This document shows, one piece after another, positions 11,801 to 21,960 of a stretch of DNA of 64,000 nucleotides. The DNA is from Adenanthera pavonina (lineage: Eukaryota > Streptophyta > Magnoliopsida > Fabales > Fabaceae). The position numbers were made by a program, and so were the translations under genes. The notes under the pieces were generated by a model that was given only the letters and a program-made list of their open reading frames with translations, was not told the origin of the DNA and made no database searches. Numbering within the stretch: the stretch's first letter is position 1; each line of letters starts with the position of its first letter. The DNA lies in assembly GCA_026686845.1 (NCBI GenBank), contig JAIVEN010000022.1, forward strand, positions 26,882,001-26,946,000, in the 5' to 3' direction.

Positions 11801-14376
11801 TGCTGTAGAAAATGTGGGGCAATTAATATGAAGAAAGTGCTGGCAGATGACAGTGCTTCTCCTCCTCCTCCTCCTCCTCTTCTTCTCTTAGTGTAGAAAA
11901 TGTGGGGCAATTAACATGAAGAAAGTGCTGGCAGATGACAGTGCTTCTCCTCCTCCTCCTCCTCCTCCTCTTCTTCTCATACTGTAGAACATGTGGGGCA
12001 ATTAACATGAAGAAAGTGCTGGCAGATGACAGTGCTTCTCCTCCTCCTCCTCTTCTTCTCTTACTATAGAAAATGTGGGGCAATTAACATGAAGAAAGTG
12101 CTGGCAGATGACAGTGCTTCTCCTCCTCCTCCTCCTCCTCTTCTTCTCATACTGTAGAACATGTGGGGCAATTAACATGAAGAAAGTGCTGGCAGATGAC
12201 AGTGCTTCTCCTCCTCCTCCTCCTCTTCTCTTACTATAGAAAATGTGGGGCAATTAACATGAAGAAAGTGCTGGCAGATGACAGTGCTTCTCCTCCTCCT
12301 CTTCTTCTCCTCGTACTGTAGAAAATGTGGGGCAATTAACATGAAGAAAGTGCTGGCAGATGACAGTGCTTCTTCTCCTCCTTCTCCTTCTCTTCTTCTC
12401 TTACTATAGAAAATGTGGGGCAATTAACATGAAAAAAGTGCTGGCAGATGACAGTGCTTCTCCTCCTCCTCTTCTTCTCCTCGTACTGTAGAAAATGTGG
12501 GGCAATTAACATGAAGAAAGTGCTGGCAGATGACAGTGCTTCTTCTCCTCCTTCTCCTTCTCTTCTTCTCTTACTATAGAAAATGTGGGGCAATTAACAT
12601 GAAAAAAGTGCTGGCAGATGACAGTGCTTCTCCTCCCCCTCTAAAAGTCATATTTTTCATCTCTAAAAGTCAGTTACACTTTAGAATGTTCACATTGTTA
12701 TGAAAAAAGAGTTATAAGACAAGGGAAGGTTGAGTCTACTATAATTTAATATACACAATAAAATCTGTTTGTGTGTTTTGGTAAATTTCTGTATCTTATC
12801 CTGCATTTTGCAAGATATTGATTGTTTGTCAATTGTTAGTTTGGCTTATTTGTGCAAATATAGTATACACTTAAGGGTCTTTTAGCTAAGCTATATTGTA
12901 ACTGTAGTACTGAACTGGTTTTAGATAAACCTGGTATTTGAAATGAACTGTATGTTGGAATTAAGTTAAACCTCTGACCAAATGAAATAGCTTTAATCAT
13001 TTGTTTGTGTTTCATATACAAATATCTGAGCAGGGTTTTTGAGGTTTGAATTTATAACTCAATTTCAACTGCAGTTGGCAGTATTTCTGCTGGCTTTTGT
13101 TGTGCTAGTTGGAGCCTGGTTGGGCTTCTGGGCAGTGCGCAAGCTTGTTCTGACAGAAGATGGATCAGTGGATATAAACACCTCTCACTTTGTTGCATGG
13201 GCTATCCGGATATTGGCTGCCATTATGATCCTTCAGGTTTTTCTTATCTCCCCTAAGTTGCTAGAAAACCCTTTCCGATATGTTGGTTTTGTAGTTTGTC
13301 GCTTACGAGTGCCTGATAGCAAATTTGACGAGAATATGTTACTTCTAGAGTTCCTTGGACCCATTATTGGGAGCATTGGCATTATTATCCGGGCTAGTCC
13401 TCCCTTTGTTGAAGAGACTACTTAGATTGAGATTCCTTCGCCGCTTCCGTAGGTAAAGTCTGCCACAGTGAATTCTGGTGCTTAATTTTTCATTTTCAGT
13501 CATCATTATCTGCTTTTGGATTCCTTCATAAACACAAGAGGATGACCAAAGGAGTTTCTTTGTCTATGTATTTTAAGAAATCTTCAATAAGTTCTTTTTC
13601 TCCCGTTCTATTCGTATCCTTGGTTAAAAATTAAATTGTTGGAGGGTCTGATATTATAAAAATGTATTATTGATTTGGAGATTTTACATATATATAAAAT
13701 AAAATGTATAAAAGTTATGAACCATGAGCTCTCTTTGTCGCTTGGGGAGTTTTTCCTCTTGTAGGTCATATTAAATTTGCAATATGAAATTATTCTGGAA
13801 TTATTTTGCAGGAGTTTGTTTAAATCACTTAAGAAAAACAGGAGAAGATCTGAAATTCTTGATTCATCACCATTTGATGATTCACCTGATGAATACATGT
13901 GCAAGATGCAAAGCAAAGAGGACTTCACATTCTCACGGCCTCGACTGAAAAATTTCCTCCTGTCTTCTTGCAATTCTTCTGAACGAGGTCTGCTTCATCT
14001 CTCACGTGCTTATTTTTCACTTATCGGAATTTCTTCTCTCATGTCGTTTTCATGACAGTTTGGGGAGGAAAGAGAACATAGAGATAAATGGTACTTAACA
14101 CTAGTTTTATTTTGTACATCAACAGTTTTCAATAGGACACCTGCTGAAAATCTGTTAGACATACACCCTTCTACCTTCCACACTACACCTGAGAGAAGAA
14201 AGTATTCAGAGGCTGAGTGGGATGCCTTCACAAAAGAATCCACTGAGAAAGCCTTGGAAGAACTGGTTACTTCCCCTGATTTCGGTAGATGGTTGTATGC
14301 CAATGCAGACCGGATAAGTGTAACACCCAACGGCAAATCAGCTGCAAGGCGGCGTAGGTGGCTGTTTTGGTCTTGA
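8863..14376 (+). CDS. NEMP/DUF2215 nuclear envelope membrane protein
   Basis: Ten exons: 8863-8971, 9775-9991, 10290-10447, 10585-10730, 11279-11341, 11431-11523, 13075-13236, 13349-13452, 13812-13987 and 14126-14376. They total 1,479 bases, or 492 residues, with every phase matching. I chose the ATG at 8863; it gives a signal peptide (about residues 1-31). A luminal domain follows (NSPGSKPG, CERVYIHGL, MSPFDHKLLD). Then come about five hydrophobic segments between residues 165 and 345, ending in an Arg-rich LLRLRFLRRFRR. The C-terminal tail is polar and ends RRRRWLFWS. This matches the NEMP (TMEM194, DUF2215) family; plant members (PNET2) sit in the inner nuclear membrane and affect chromatin organisation. 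Position fits At5g67610. Intron 6 carries a minisatellite and intron 7 is only 112 bases. Confidence 0.9.
9337..9410. repeat. Trinucleotide microsatellite (ACT/ATT/GTT) in NEMP intron 1
   Basis: Runs of ACT, ATT, CCT-ACT and TGT triplets follow each other over about 70 bases within intron 1. The interrupted pattern suggests an old, partly degraded simple repeat. Confidence 0.8.
11715..12645. repeat. Minisatellite of 11 copies, unit 82-91 bp, in NEMP intron 6
   Basis: The core ATGTGGGGCAATTAACATGA recurs with its ATG at 11727, 11812, 11900, 11991, 12073, 12161, 12243, 12325, 12413, 12495 and 12583. Each unit continues through AAAGTGCTGGCAGATGACAG into a variable (TCC)n/(TTC)n tract. Unit lengths are 85, 88, 91, 82, 88, 82, 82, 88, 82 and 88, so all length change is in whole triplets. 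The last copies form a 170-base higher-order unit (12243-12412 followed by a near-identical 12413-12582), marking a recent two-unit duplication. Minus-strand frames across it are artefacts of the repeat. Confidence 0.97.
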
Positions 14377-15379
14377 GCCACCTTTGCATTCCAGTCTTTA
14401 CAAGATCAGGTCAACCAGTAGGTTCTGGTGAGATAACCAGGAGGTCTTGTACTTCTCTCTTTAGAGGATGCATGGTGAGAGAGTCGATGTTGTAGAATAG
14501 GAAAACTCATTTGGTGTAATATTCATGCTTTGTTGTTTATATCTCATCCCCGGCGTAGGATAGGCGTAGTTGCAGTTTAAATTTGTATCCCACAAGATTA
14601 GGGTGTGGTTGTATCCACTCCGCTTGCTGCTTTGTAGGTTATGTAATGGTGCCATGTTCCCCCTGCAACATAGTTTTCCTTTTCTACTTTCGTTATCACA
14701 AGGTTGAAGCGTTTTTCAACCCTCTAGCGTACGAGAAGTTCATAATCATTACCAGAATAATCAATATCAATCAATACCAATATTAACAATAATATCAATA
14801 TAAAATACATAGCATGACGTGCTTGAAATCAGTGTGACTCCATGAGTCCCAGCTTATTTTCGCAAAAGTTTGCAATAAAACCTGATTAAAATATATTACT
14901 AATAACTAAATTCAATACTAAGCATGCAATCTGATGATTTTTTAAGTCTTATTCTCCCTAAATAAATAATTTATTTTTATGCTCTGTTAAATTAAAATTT
15001 GCTTTTCTGCGGAATTGATAGAAAATGACATGGAAGTGTGAAAGTTGAACTGTACGGCCCATTTAAAAGAAGCTGCATGTAGCAGATAACTAGTGCCTGG
15101 GCAATGTCTTCTAGGAAGTAGTCCTCTTGCCTACGCTAGGCTTAAAGTAGAATAAAATTACAAGCGGATTGTTTTTTTTTTTTTTTCAAGTCGGTTCAAT
15201 TCTTTAAGAGAACTTACTTAGTAAGGTCCCCTCTAGTTCGTTTGCCACCTTAAATAAATGTTCACTTCATGTTTATATATATAAAATAATCCATTGGCCT
15301 CCCACGAGCTTTCATTTTCTTTCTTCATCAAATATTGGGTTTCAATTTGAGGTGGTCAAGTTTGGTAAGAGACAGAAGG
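14377..15379. other. Intergenic region, NEMP 3' side to CYSTM 5' side
   Basis: About the first 400 bases are likely 3' untranslated sequence. The remainder is AT-rich with a run of T near 15172-15186. A CYSTM promoter and leader should lie in the last part. No other gene is visible. Confidence 0.5.
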
Positions 15380-15983
15380 TTGAGTTACTACGATCACCAT
15401 CAACAGCCTCAAGTTGTTGTTCGTCCTCCACAAGGTATTTTCACTTTCGCGTAATTCCCTTGTATATAGTTGGAATGGTTGATGCATAATCTGTTTGTAA
15501 AATTAAGGAGAGTGAATTAACCAATTAAGAATGGTGAAAAAAATTGACAGGGTATCCACCAAAAGATGCTTATCCTCCTCCAGGCTACCCCGTTCAGGGT
15601 TACCCGCAGCAAGGATATGCTTCACAGCACCACCAGCCTCCTCCTTCTAGGCGAGAAACTGGTTTACTTGAAGGATGGTATGTGTTCAAATGTTGATTTT
15701 TGGTTGGCCCAAAAGAAAAACGAAATGCTGATTGTACCATCCAGACTGAGGTGCTTTGTTTATCTCTTTTAGTCAAAACAGCAGCTTAGTTAATTGAGTA
15801 GTTAAACTATAATTGATCTTACGTAGAAGTTGAACAACCATCGTATGATTGCTTTGTCCATATATATCACTATCTGCTTTTGTTGATTATATGCTGCAAA
15901 AATTCTCACAAGTTTATTTATCATTTATGTATTGCAGTTTAGCAGCACTCTGTTGCTGCTGCCTTCTAGATGCTTGCTTTTGA
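15380..15983 (+). pseudogene. CYSTM micropeptide (WIH1-like) lacking any ATG
   Basis: Three exons join as 15380-15434, 15551-15677 and 15938-15983 with GT-AG introns, giving 75 codons plus stop. The product starts (L)SYYDHHQQPQ, continues with Tyr/Pro/Gln-rich repeats (QGYPPKDAYPPPGYP, QGYPQQGY) and ends with the CYSTM module LLEGCLAALCCCCLLDACF, the hallmark of cysteine-rich tail-anchored plant peptides. From its neighbours it matches Arabidopsis WINDHOSE1 (At5g67600), needed for germline formation in ovules. The codon where relatives have the initiator Met is TTG (15380-15382). No ATG occurs anywhere in the frame, and the open stretch upstream to a TAA near 15284 has none either. Everything else is intact, so the options are a recent null allele, a near-cognate start, an unseen 5' exon or a base error. 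I call it a pseudogene only because of the start. Confidence 0.7.
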
Positions 15984-18571
15984 AGTGATCTGATGTGATG
16001 GGAAGCAAGTCAATTCGCGATGCAGTCTCAGTGTTTTGGTCTTCTATGTGTACACAGGGACCTTGTACCTTTCCAGTATATGTAAACTTCAAATATGAAT
16101 CCATAATTTGTTTTATTATTTTTGACTTATTGCTTAAAATTGCAGCGTTCTGCATTTGGCCCTGCTCCTTTGAAAAAGGAGATACAATACAGACCCAAGG
16201 ATAGGATAATTGGTATCCTCTGCCAGTACTAGGAAGTAGGAACTGTGAAACTGAGAAGGATTCCTTTGAAAGATTTTTTTTTTACTCAAAATATAATACA
16301 CACTAACTCACACATTGACACCTCACTCCAGACGTCACACGCATATGATTGCAGCTACGCCTCTTTTTTACATGTGGCTACACAACTCCACTCCACTTCA
16401 TACTATAGCTCCTATTTTTTTTCTTTTAGGCCACTCAACAACTCTTATTTATAAGAGTTTTTTTTTTTTCTGTTAAACACAAGGATATCCCAAGTTTACA
16501 CGGGTGAAGATTAATCTCAATTAAACCCTGAATAATATGATTAAAGAATCTAATTATTTATGAATTATATCAGATTTTATGGGTTCCTATTTAGAAGAAT
16601 TGTATATTGTATGTGTTTGGAATAACGGTGAAGTTACTCAAAAATTTAGATTTTAATAAAAATAACAAAAGGCTGCTTCTGTTTTTTTTTTAAGCCGAAA
16701 CATACGCTTTAGCAGAAGCACAGCTATCCAAACACACACTATATAACTTCTAATTTTCGGTAGATATTTAACGAAAGTTTTCTTGACTGACCGCTTTTTT
16801 TTTTTCGTGAATTTCATTTTATTTTTACTGCTTCTGCTGGATGAAGAAACCTATTTTACCGCTTTTCAAGCTTCCGAGTCATTGCTTCAGATACTTTGTG
16901 ATTCTTGTAGGATTGAAGGGAACAAGTTAGTGGCTCTATTCAGCATTCTCCTACATCGATTAATCTGTGTCAAATTCTCAATGCTTCTCTGATGTCATGC
17001 CATCTTCTACTGTTGCTGTGCTGGCGTGCTTCGTTTTGGATTATATTTTCTTGGCAACAATGGTGGCAGAGAAATTGCTTTTTCAATTGATTCTTATTTA
17101 CTCCTCCAACAATACTCTTTGGTTGTCAGTTTTTGTTCCCACAGAATCACTATCATATCTTCCATACTGCGATATTTTTCTATCCCAATATAATACATCC
17201 ATCACATATGCTAGTGTTTGGGATATCAACTTTTTTGTCAGTTTTATTAGGCACCGATTTTCACGTCGTTCAATTGAATCTATACGGGAGAAGAGATGCC
17301 AAGAAGATCAATGTCTCGAAATTCCAAGTATCATATGAAACTTCAACCTAGAGGGAGTGGGAATTACAGTCCGTACTTCGTAGAAATTTTCCCCCCCCTT
17401 TCGAATTAGACATTTTCACTCGTTTCGTGGCTCTTGTTCAATCTTTTTTTTTTTTCTTGAGGCATTTTATGATCGCTGGAAAAACAGTTCTGACATGCAT
17501 TCAAATGGTTGCATTAATTATTGTAATCTACCAGGACAATAAATATGGATCTCGAGTCTGAATAATACTTGATGTTAAACTGATAAGGAAAATACCCCAC
17601 TTAGCCAAAAGGCCAAGAAAGATATGGAAAATACATCATGTGACGGTGAATATGATTGAATGTTGTTTTGAGTTTTTATGTCAAACAAATCAACACAAAT
17701 GCCCAAAAAGAGGAATCACATCAATAGGATCCACAATAACTGTACATCTACTTAATTTATTGTTGACGGGAAATAGAACCATTGAAGCTCATATAACAAA
17801 GTTCGTTCACATTTTATCATTAGCGCTGGATAGTCGAGCTTACGAGGGAACAATCAAATTTCCCTTCCAGATGACTCGTTCTGGTGAGCAATGCTTACCC
17901 GTGACTGTTTATGCAAAAGTCTATAATTATATTTTTAACCTCTCTAGAAATGAAAAATAATCAAATATTCATGAACGACTTTAATCGCATTTAAACTTAA
18001 TTCAGGCATAATGCGCACATGAAAAGCAGGTGATGATGGCTATAGGACTTTGATTTGACCGGGCCAGACCACTAGGTCAGCAAATGGATTGGTTCCTTGT
18101 AGATCAAACCTTCACTATTCCACCCCAACTAATCTCGTTAAAAACTATACAAGATCACTTATGACACCATGGCCATCTTTCCGGACTGTATTAGTTATGT
18201 TCAATTATTGAAGATACCTATGAAAATGACCGTAGAAGTATTAGAGCCCCCAACAATGTCAAAGAACTAAAAGCCTGAAACTGATTGAATTCTAGCAGAA
18301 ACTCAGTTATTTATGCTCACGGCACATGGCCAATGTCCATCTGGGCGGGGCGCAGAAGACATAAGTGTTGGCTAAAAAACCCAAACAGCAATATATAGAT
18401 GCAAGTGATTAGTTAGTTTAATCATAGAGGTAAGTTTAGGCCTTGAAAGTTCAGTCTCAATTATTTTCAATGAAGGAAATCACACTTCAACTTTCTTATT
18501 CGGAGAATAGATGTCAATGGAGAAAATTGCATCACCTTGAACTACTCCGAGAAGGAATACAAACCAACAAA
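15984..18571. other. Intergenic region between convergent CYSTM and NDUFS4 genes
   Basis: The first 250 bases or so are likely CYSTM 3' untranslated sequence. A possible MITE lies at 16611-16738. Open frames near 16967-17351 and 17640-17960 have no recognisable domain and look like chance. The NDUFS4 3' untranslated region should occupy the right edge. Confidence 0.5.
16611..16738. mobile_element. Possible small TIR element (MITE)
   Basis: The left end reads ATGTGTTTGGAATAAC. The right end reads GCTATCCAAACACACAC, whose reverse complement shares the GTGTTTGGA core. An inner inverted pair (GGCTGCTTCTG and CAGAAGCACAGC) adds to the hairpin. The target duplication is unclear, so this is only a candidate. 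Confidence 0.3.
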
Positions 18572-21202
18572 TCATAATTCATCAACTTTGGGTGGGCCCT
18601 TCCACTTAAAGTTGTCTGCATATGATTTAACCTGCGACAAATCCACAAGCCAACTCTTTAAGGAGCTATATTAACATTTTAAACCAAACGCAACTTTATT
18701 ATCATTCACATGTATATAGTCCTCGGGCCTTTCACATCAGCATTTCCGTCTTTAGATTTTCTTTAAATAGATTTCTCAGTTAAGTATGCTTAACTTGTTT
18801 CCCTAGAGGCATATTTCATTCTTTGTTCTCTTCACCAAAGAATTACAATACCCTATTAAAGAAAACAAAACTAACTTAGATTTTAAAATTTGGAAAGTTT
18901 TATTACACTAAAAATGGAAGCATGTTAATGGTTAAAAGTTGTTTGTAGAGGAAGTCAAGATATTAACTTGCTGCTATACAGGCGTAGACATCAAGAACCT
19001 TAAATCAAGATTTTAGAAAAAAGACTATTCTGATGATGAGAAAATAATATAAAATTGGAACACCATACAAACGAAGCACAAAAGGAGTATATAGATAGAA
19101 AAATCCTGGCAATAAAAGCATATTTGAAAATTTCATGGCTAACAGAACCTATAATACACTTTATCCCATTGAAATTCATGTTCATAATTCAGTTAAAACC
19201 ACCATCATAAAAATTGCCAAAACATAAATACAATGGAGGAAAGAAGCTCAAACCTTCAGCAATGGTGTATGACGTTTCTTGACCTGCATTGAGTTCCAAT
19301 ATTTCGTAAATAATATTAAAAGAAGAATCTTAAACTAGAGGAATACTAATGTATAAAATATTAGATTTATGAAGTAAATTTTTCTCTTTAGCAGTCATAA
19401 CAATATTTAACTTGCCTAGCAGTTGAAACAACACTAATGACTGTGAGAAGTGCATTCTTTTCATCAATGCATATCTCAACTCAGCTTTATCAAAACTGCT
19501 TCACAATCATAATATTTTACTAGCCTAATGATTGAAACAAAGCTACTAACTGGCTGAGAACTATGTTCTTTTGATAAATTTGTGTCTCAGCTCAGCCTTA
19601 TTGGAACTGCTTCACAATCATATAAAAATGAGAGGTTGTTTTACTTCAAAATGCTAGGAGCAATAGAGATACCCTCAACAATATCCTTATTGAACCATGA
19701 GTAAGAAAAGATGAATCAATCTACCAGCCAATAAATCTTTAAAATAACAGGTGCGAACTATATCAAAAGACACAAATATGCTCGATCACCCAAGTAATTG
19801 ATTAGCAAGACATACCACATATTCCCAACCATGTTTCTCAGCAAATGCCTTCGCAGCTTCTTCACTATCAAAACACAAGGCAGAATCACCAACATTGGCA
19901 TAGGGATCCCCAGTGGATGTCCATCCCATGAGTGGATTTTCCCACCTACCAACAAAATAATTAACAATAACAGGTAGTTCAACCACAACTAATGTCTACA
20001 AAATTACCATTGATTCAAGTGATGAGATGAGTCGATAAGTTCAGTTAGGACATTATATAGAATTTTCTAGTAACTCTTCAAACTATTCAGTAACTAGAAC
20101 TACAGGGATTTCCAGATCACTCATAGAGAAGACTAGGAAGTCTGATATCAAACGAAGGAAGAATCAACAATGCTAGTAAGTTTTAACTGAATTATGAACA
20201 TGAATTAAGGCTAGGGAGTCCACTCTAGTGAGTTATCAACAGGGATTTCCAGATCACTCATAGAGAAGACTAGGGAGTCCACTCTAGTGAGTTTTAACTT
20301 TCAAGTATATTACAAACAAAAAATCCAAAACGTCCCATCTACCCTGACAATTGCAATCGAACTCATCAGACTGTATCTGATTGCATGCAATCAGGAAAAG
20401 AGAATCCATATAACTATAATTAAGAATTAAGGCAACAATGCTAAAATAAATGGAGAAAGAACCGTGAGAGACTAAAGATTATACTTTTGTGTTGACAAAA
20501 AGTTGATCTTCCATCGTCCAACCTTGCCGGATCCTTGTTGAGTTGCAGTTCTGGCAGGTGAGTAAATTACAACCTGCATAACACAGTAAGGATAAGAAGA
20601 AAAATTTGTGTTTCAGTTGCTGGCAAGAAAGGAGGGAGGGGGTTGGTTCTCATAAAGCTTTAGTATCAGTAAAATTTCAAGTTGGTCTAAGAACATTCCC
20701 CTTGAAGACAAAGGATGACTAGATATATAACCAGTTAATTTCCCTCAAGTACTTCACAACTCCACCTATCCCGCCGGGCGACCCAGCTACAGTGCACATT
20801 CTTTAAAGCAATACTCATCAAAACACTATGATAGCAATCGCCACAGTGGTGTGCAGAGAAACAAATACAGAACCCCTAACCAATATCAAGTATCAGATTG
20901 GAACGTATCTGCGAGCTAAGGAACCCTAGATTAACTAGGAAACCACATTAGCAGCAGAAGAGAGGAAAAGGTAATCCCAATCTCTAGAATATAACTGAAT
21001 AAAGTGAAGACAAATGAGGAGAAAATAGAATAGAATGGAATACCCTCCTACGAAGATGTTCTTCAGGAATTCCAGAAACCATTCCGATCTCTCCAGGTTT
21101 GACCTCGACCAATGCGTCTGAAGATAATGGCCGGCACAGAGGGGCCAAAGTGGTACGTAGGGCGCGACCATGGCTCGCCGCGCGTTGCAGGGTGTTCGCC
21201 AT
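18572..21202 (-). CDS. FRO1: NADH dehydrogenase iron-sulfur protein 4 (NDUFS4), complex I
   Basis: Five exons on the minus strand: 21044-21202, 20485-20573, 19816-19945, 19254-19283 and 18572-18631, totalling 155 residues. The start is the ATG at 21202; upstream in-frame codons have no ATG. Residues 1-28 are Arg/Ala/Leu-rich with few acids, as for a mitochondrial presequence. The core shows EEHLRRRVVIYSPAR, QQGSGKVGRWKINFLSTQKWENPLMGWTSTGDPY, and EEAAKAFAEKHGWEY. It ends SYADNFKWKGPPKVDEL, which is the diagnostic NDUFS4 tail. The protein is an accessory subunit of respiratory complex I; the Arabidopsis orthologue is FRO1 (At5g67590), linked to cold signalling. Exon 4 is a 30-base micro-exon coding VKKRHTPLLK. 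Nothing looks broken. Confidence 0.95.
20102..20295. repeat. Nested direct duplication in NDUFS4 intron 2
   Basis: ACAGGGATTTCCAGATCACT plus the following GAGAAGACTAGG block occurs at 20102 and again at 20239. AGGGAGTCCACTCTAGTGAG occurs near 20214 and again near 20273. The two duplications overlap, and their near identity suggests recent slippage or gene-conversion events. Confidence 0.85.
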
Positions 21203-21960
21203 CGTCGATGAATCTGTCTCTCCGGGCAATCACGCTCGCGCCTGGAATATTAACGGATTCTAACCACGACACAATTCAAGGAAATGAGAAAATTTTGAAC
21301 AACTCTCCCTTCTCATGTTAGATTTCCTGTTGCGCTAAATTTACAGCTTTACGCCATTTTACTTCTTATACTAAAAAAATACGCTCAAATCTTAGATATT
21401 ATATATATATATATATATATTAATTTTCGATTCTCTAATTTTCATTTTGTTGGAAAAAAAATTCACCATTTTAAAATATTTAAATTAAAATTAATAAATT
21501 AATAAATTATTTTTCAAAAAAAATTAACATCTCAATTATTTTTAAGATACAATAGTATTATCTTGGCAAAAAAAAAAAAGAAACATATTCGATTATTATT
21601 TAAATTTAATTTAAATAATTGAAAATAAATAAATAAAATAAGAAAGAAGAATGATAGAAAAACTTGCTGGTTTTCTTGTTTTTATTTGCCCATAAGCAAC
21701 ACGTTGCATCAGCCCTCAACATCGTCTCAATTTTGGATGAGGAAAAATAATAATTATTTCAAACAAATTTCAATCATTCAGTTAATTTAAATTTGTTAAA
21801 AAATAATTTTTAATTTTTAATACAAGAAAAATTAAGCAGCAGAATTTTTCAAATAGACTAGATAGTAAAAATTTGTTTAAAATGAGGCTTTTTTTTTGTC
21901 AACTCAAACGAGGAATTTCTCAACTGATGGTATGCGCCAGACACACTAGAAACGTTTGGA
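21203..21960. other. NDUFS4 upstream region
   Basis: This should contain the NDUFS4 promoter and 5' leader. It becomes very AT-rich beyond 21360, with an (AT)n run at 21400-21420. No gene or TIR element is seen before the LINE begins. Confidence 0.5.

Noticed and set aside
11614..12593. Series of minus-strand frames of 83-98 codons coding PHIFYSKRR-like repeats
   Set aside because: They come from the minisatellite read on its antisense strand, lie inside an intron of a gene on the other strand, and shift frame with every unit.
11715..12645. CRISPR-like array
   Set aside because: The regular spacing is a eukaryotic minisatellite; the sections between cores are not unique spacers but a triplet tract, and the setting is a plant intron.
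13237..13425. Continuous NEMP exon reading on to a stop at 13425
   Set aside because: Splicing 13236 to 13349 restores the family sequence SSLDPLL and keeps the frame into two further exons; the read-through end has no family counterpart. Kept only as a possible retained-intron form.
16967..17351. Overlapping frames of 123 and 72 codons after the CYSTM gene
   Set aside because: No recognisable motif, unusual composition and overlap in two frames suggest chance.
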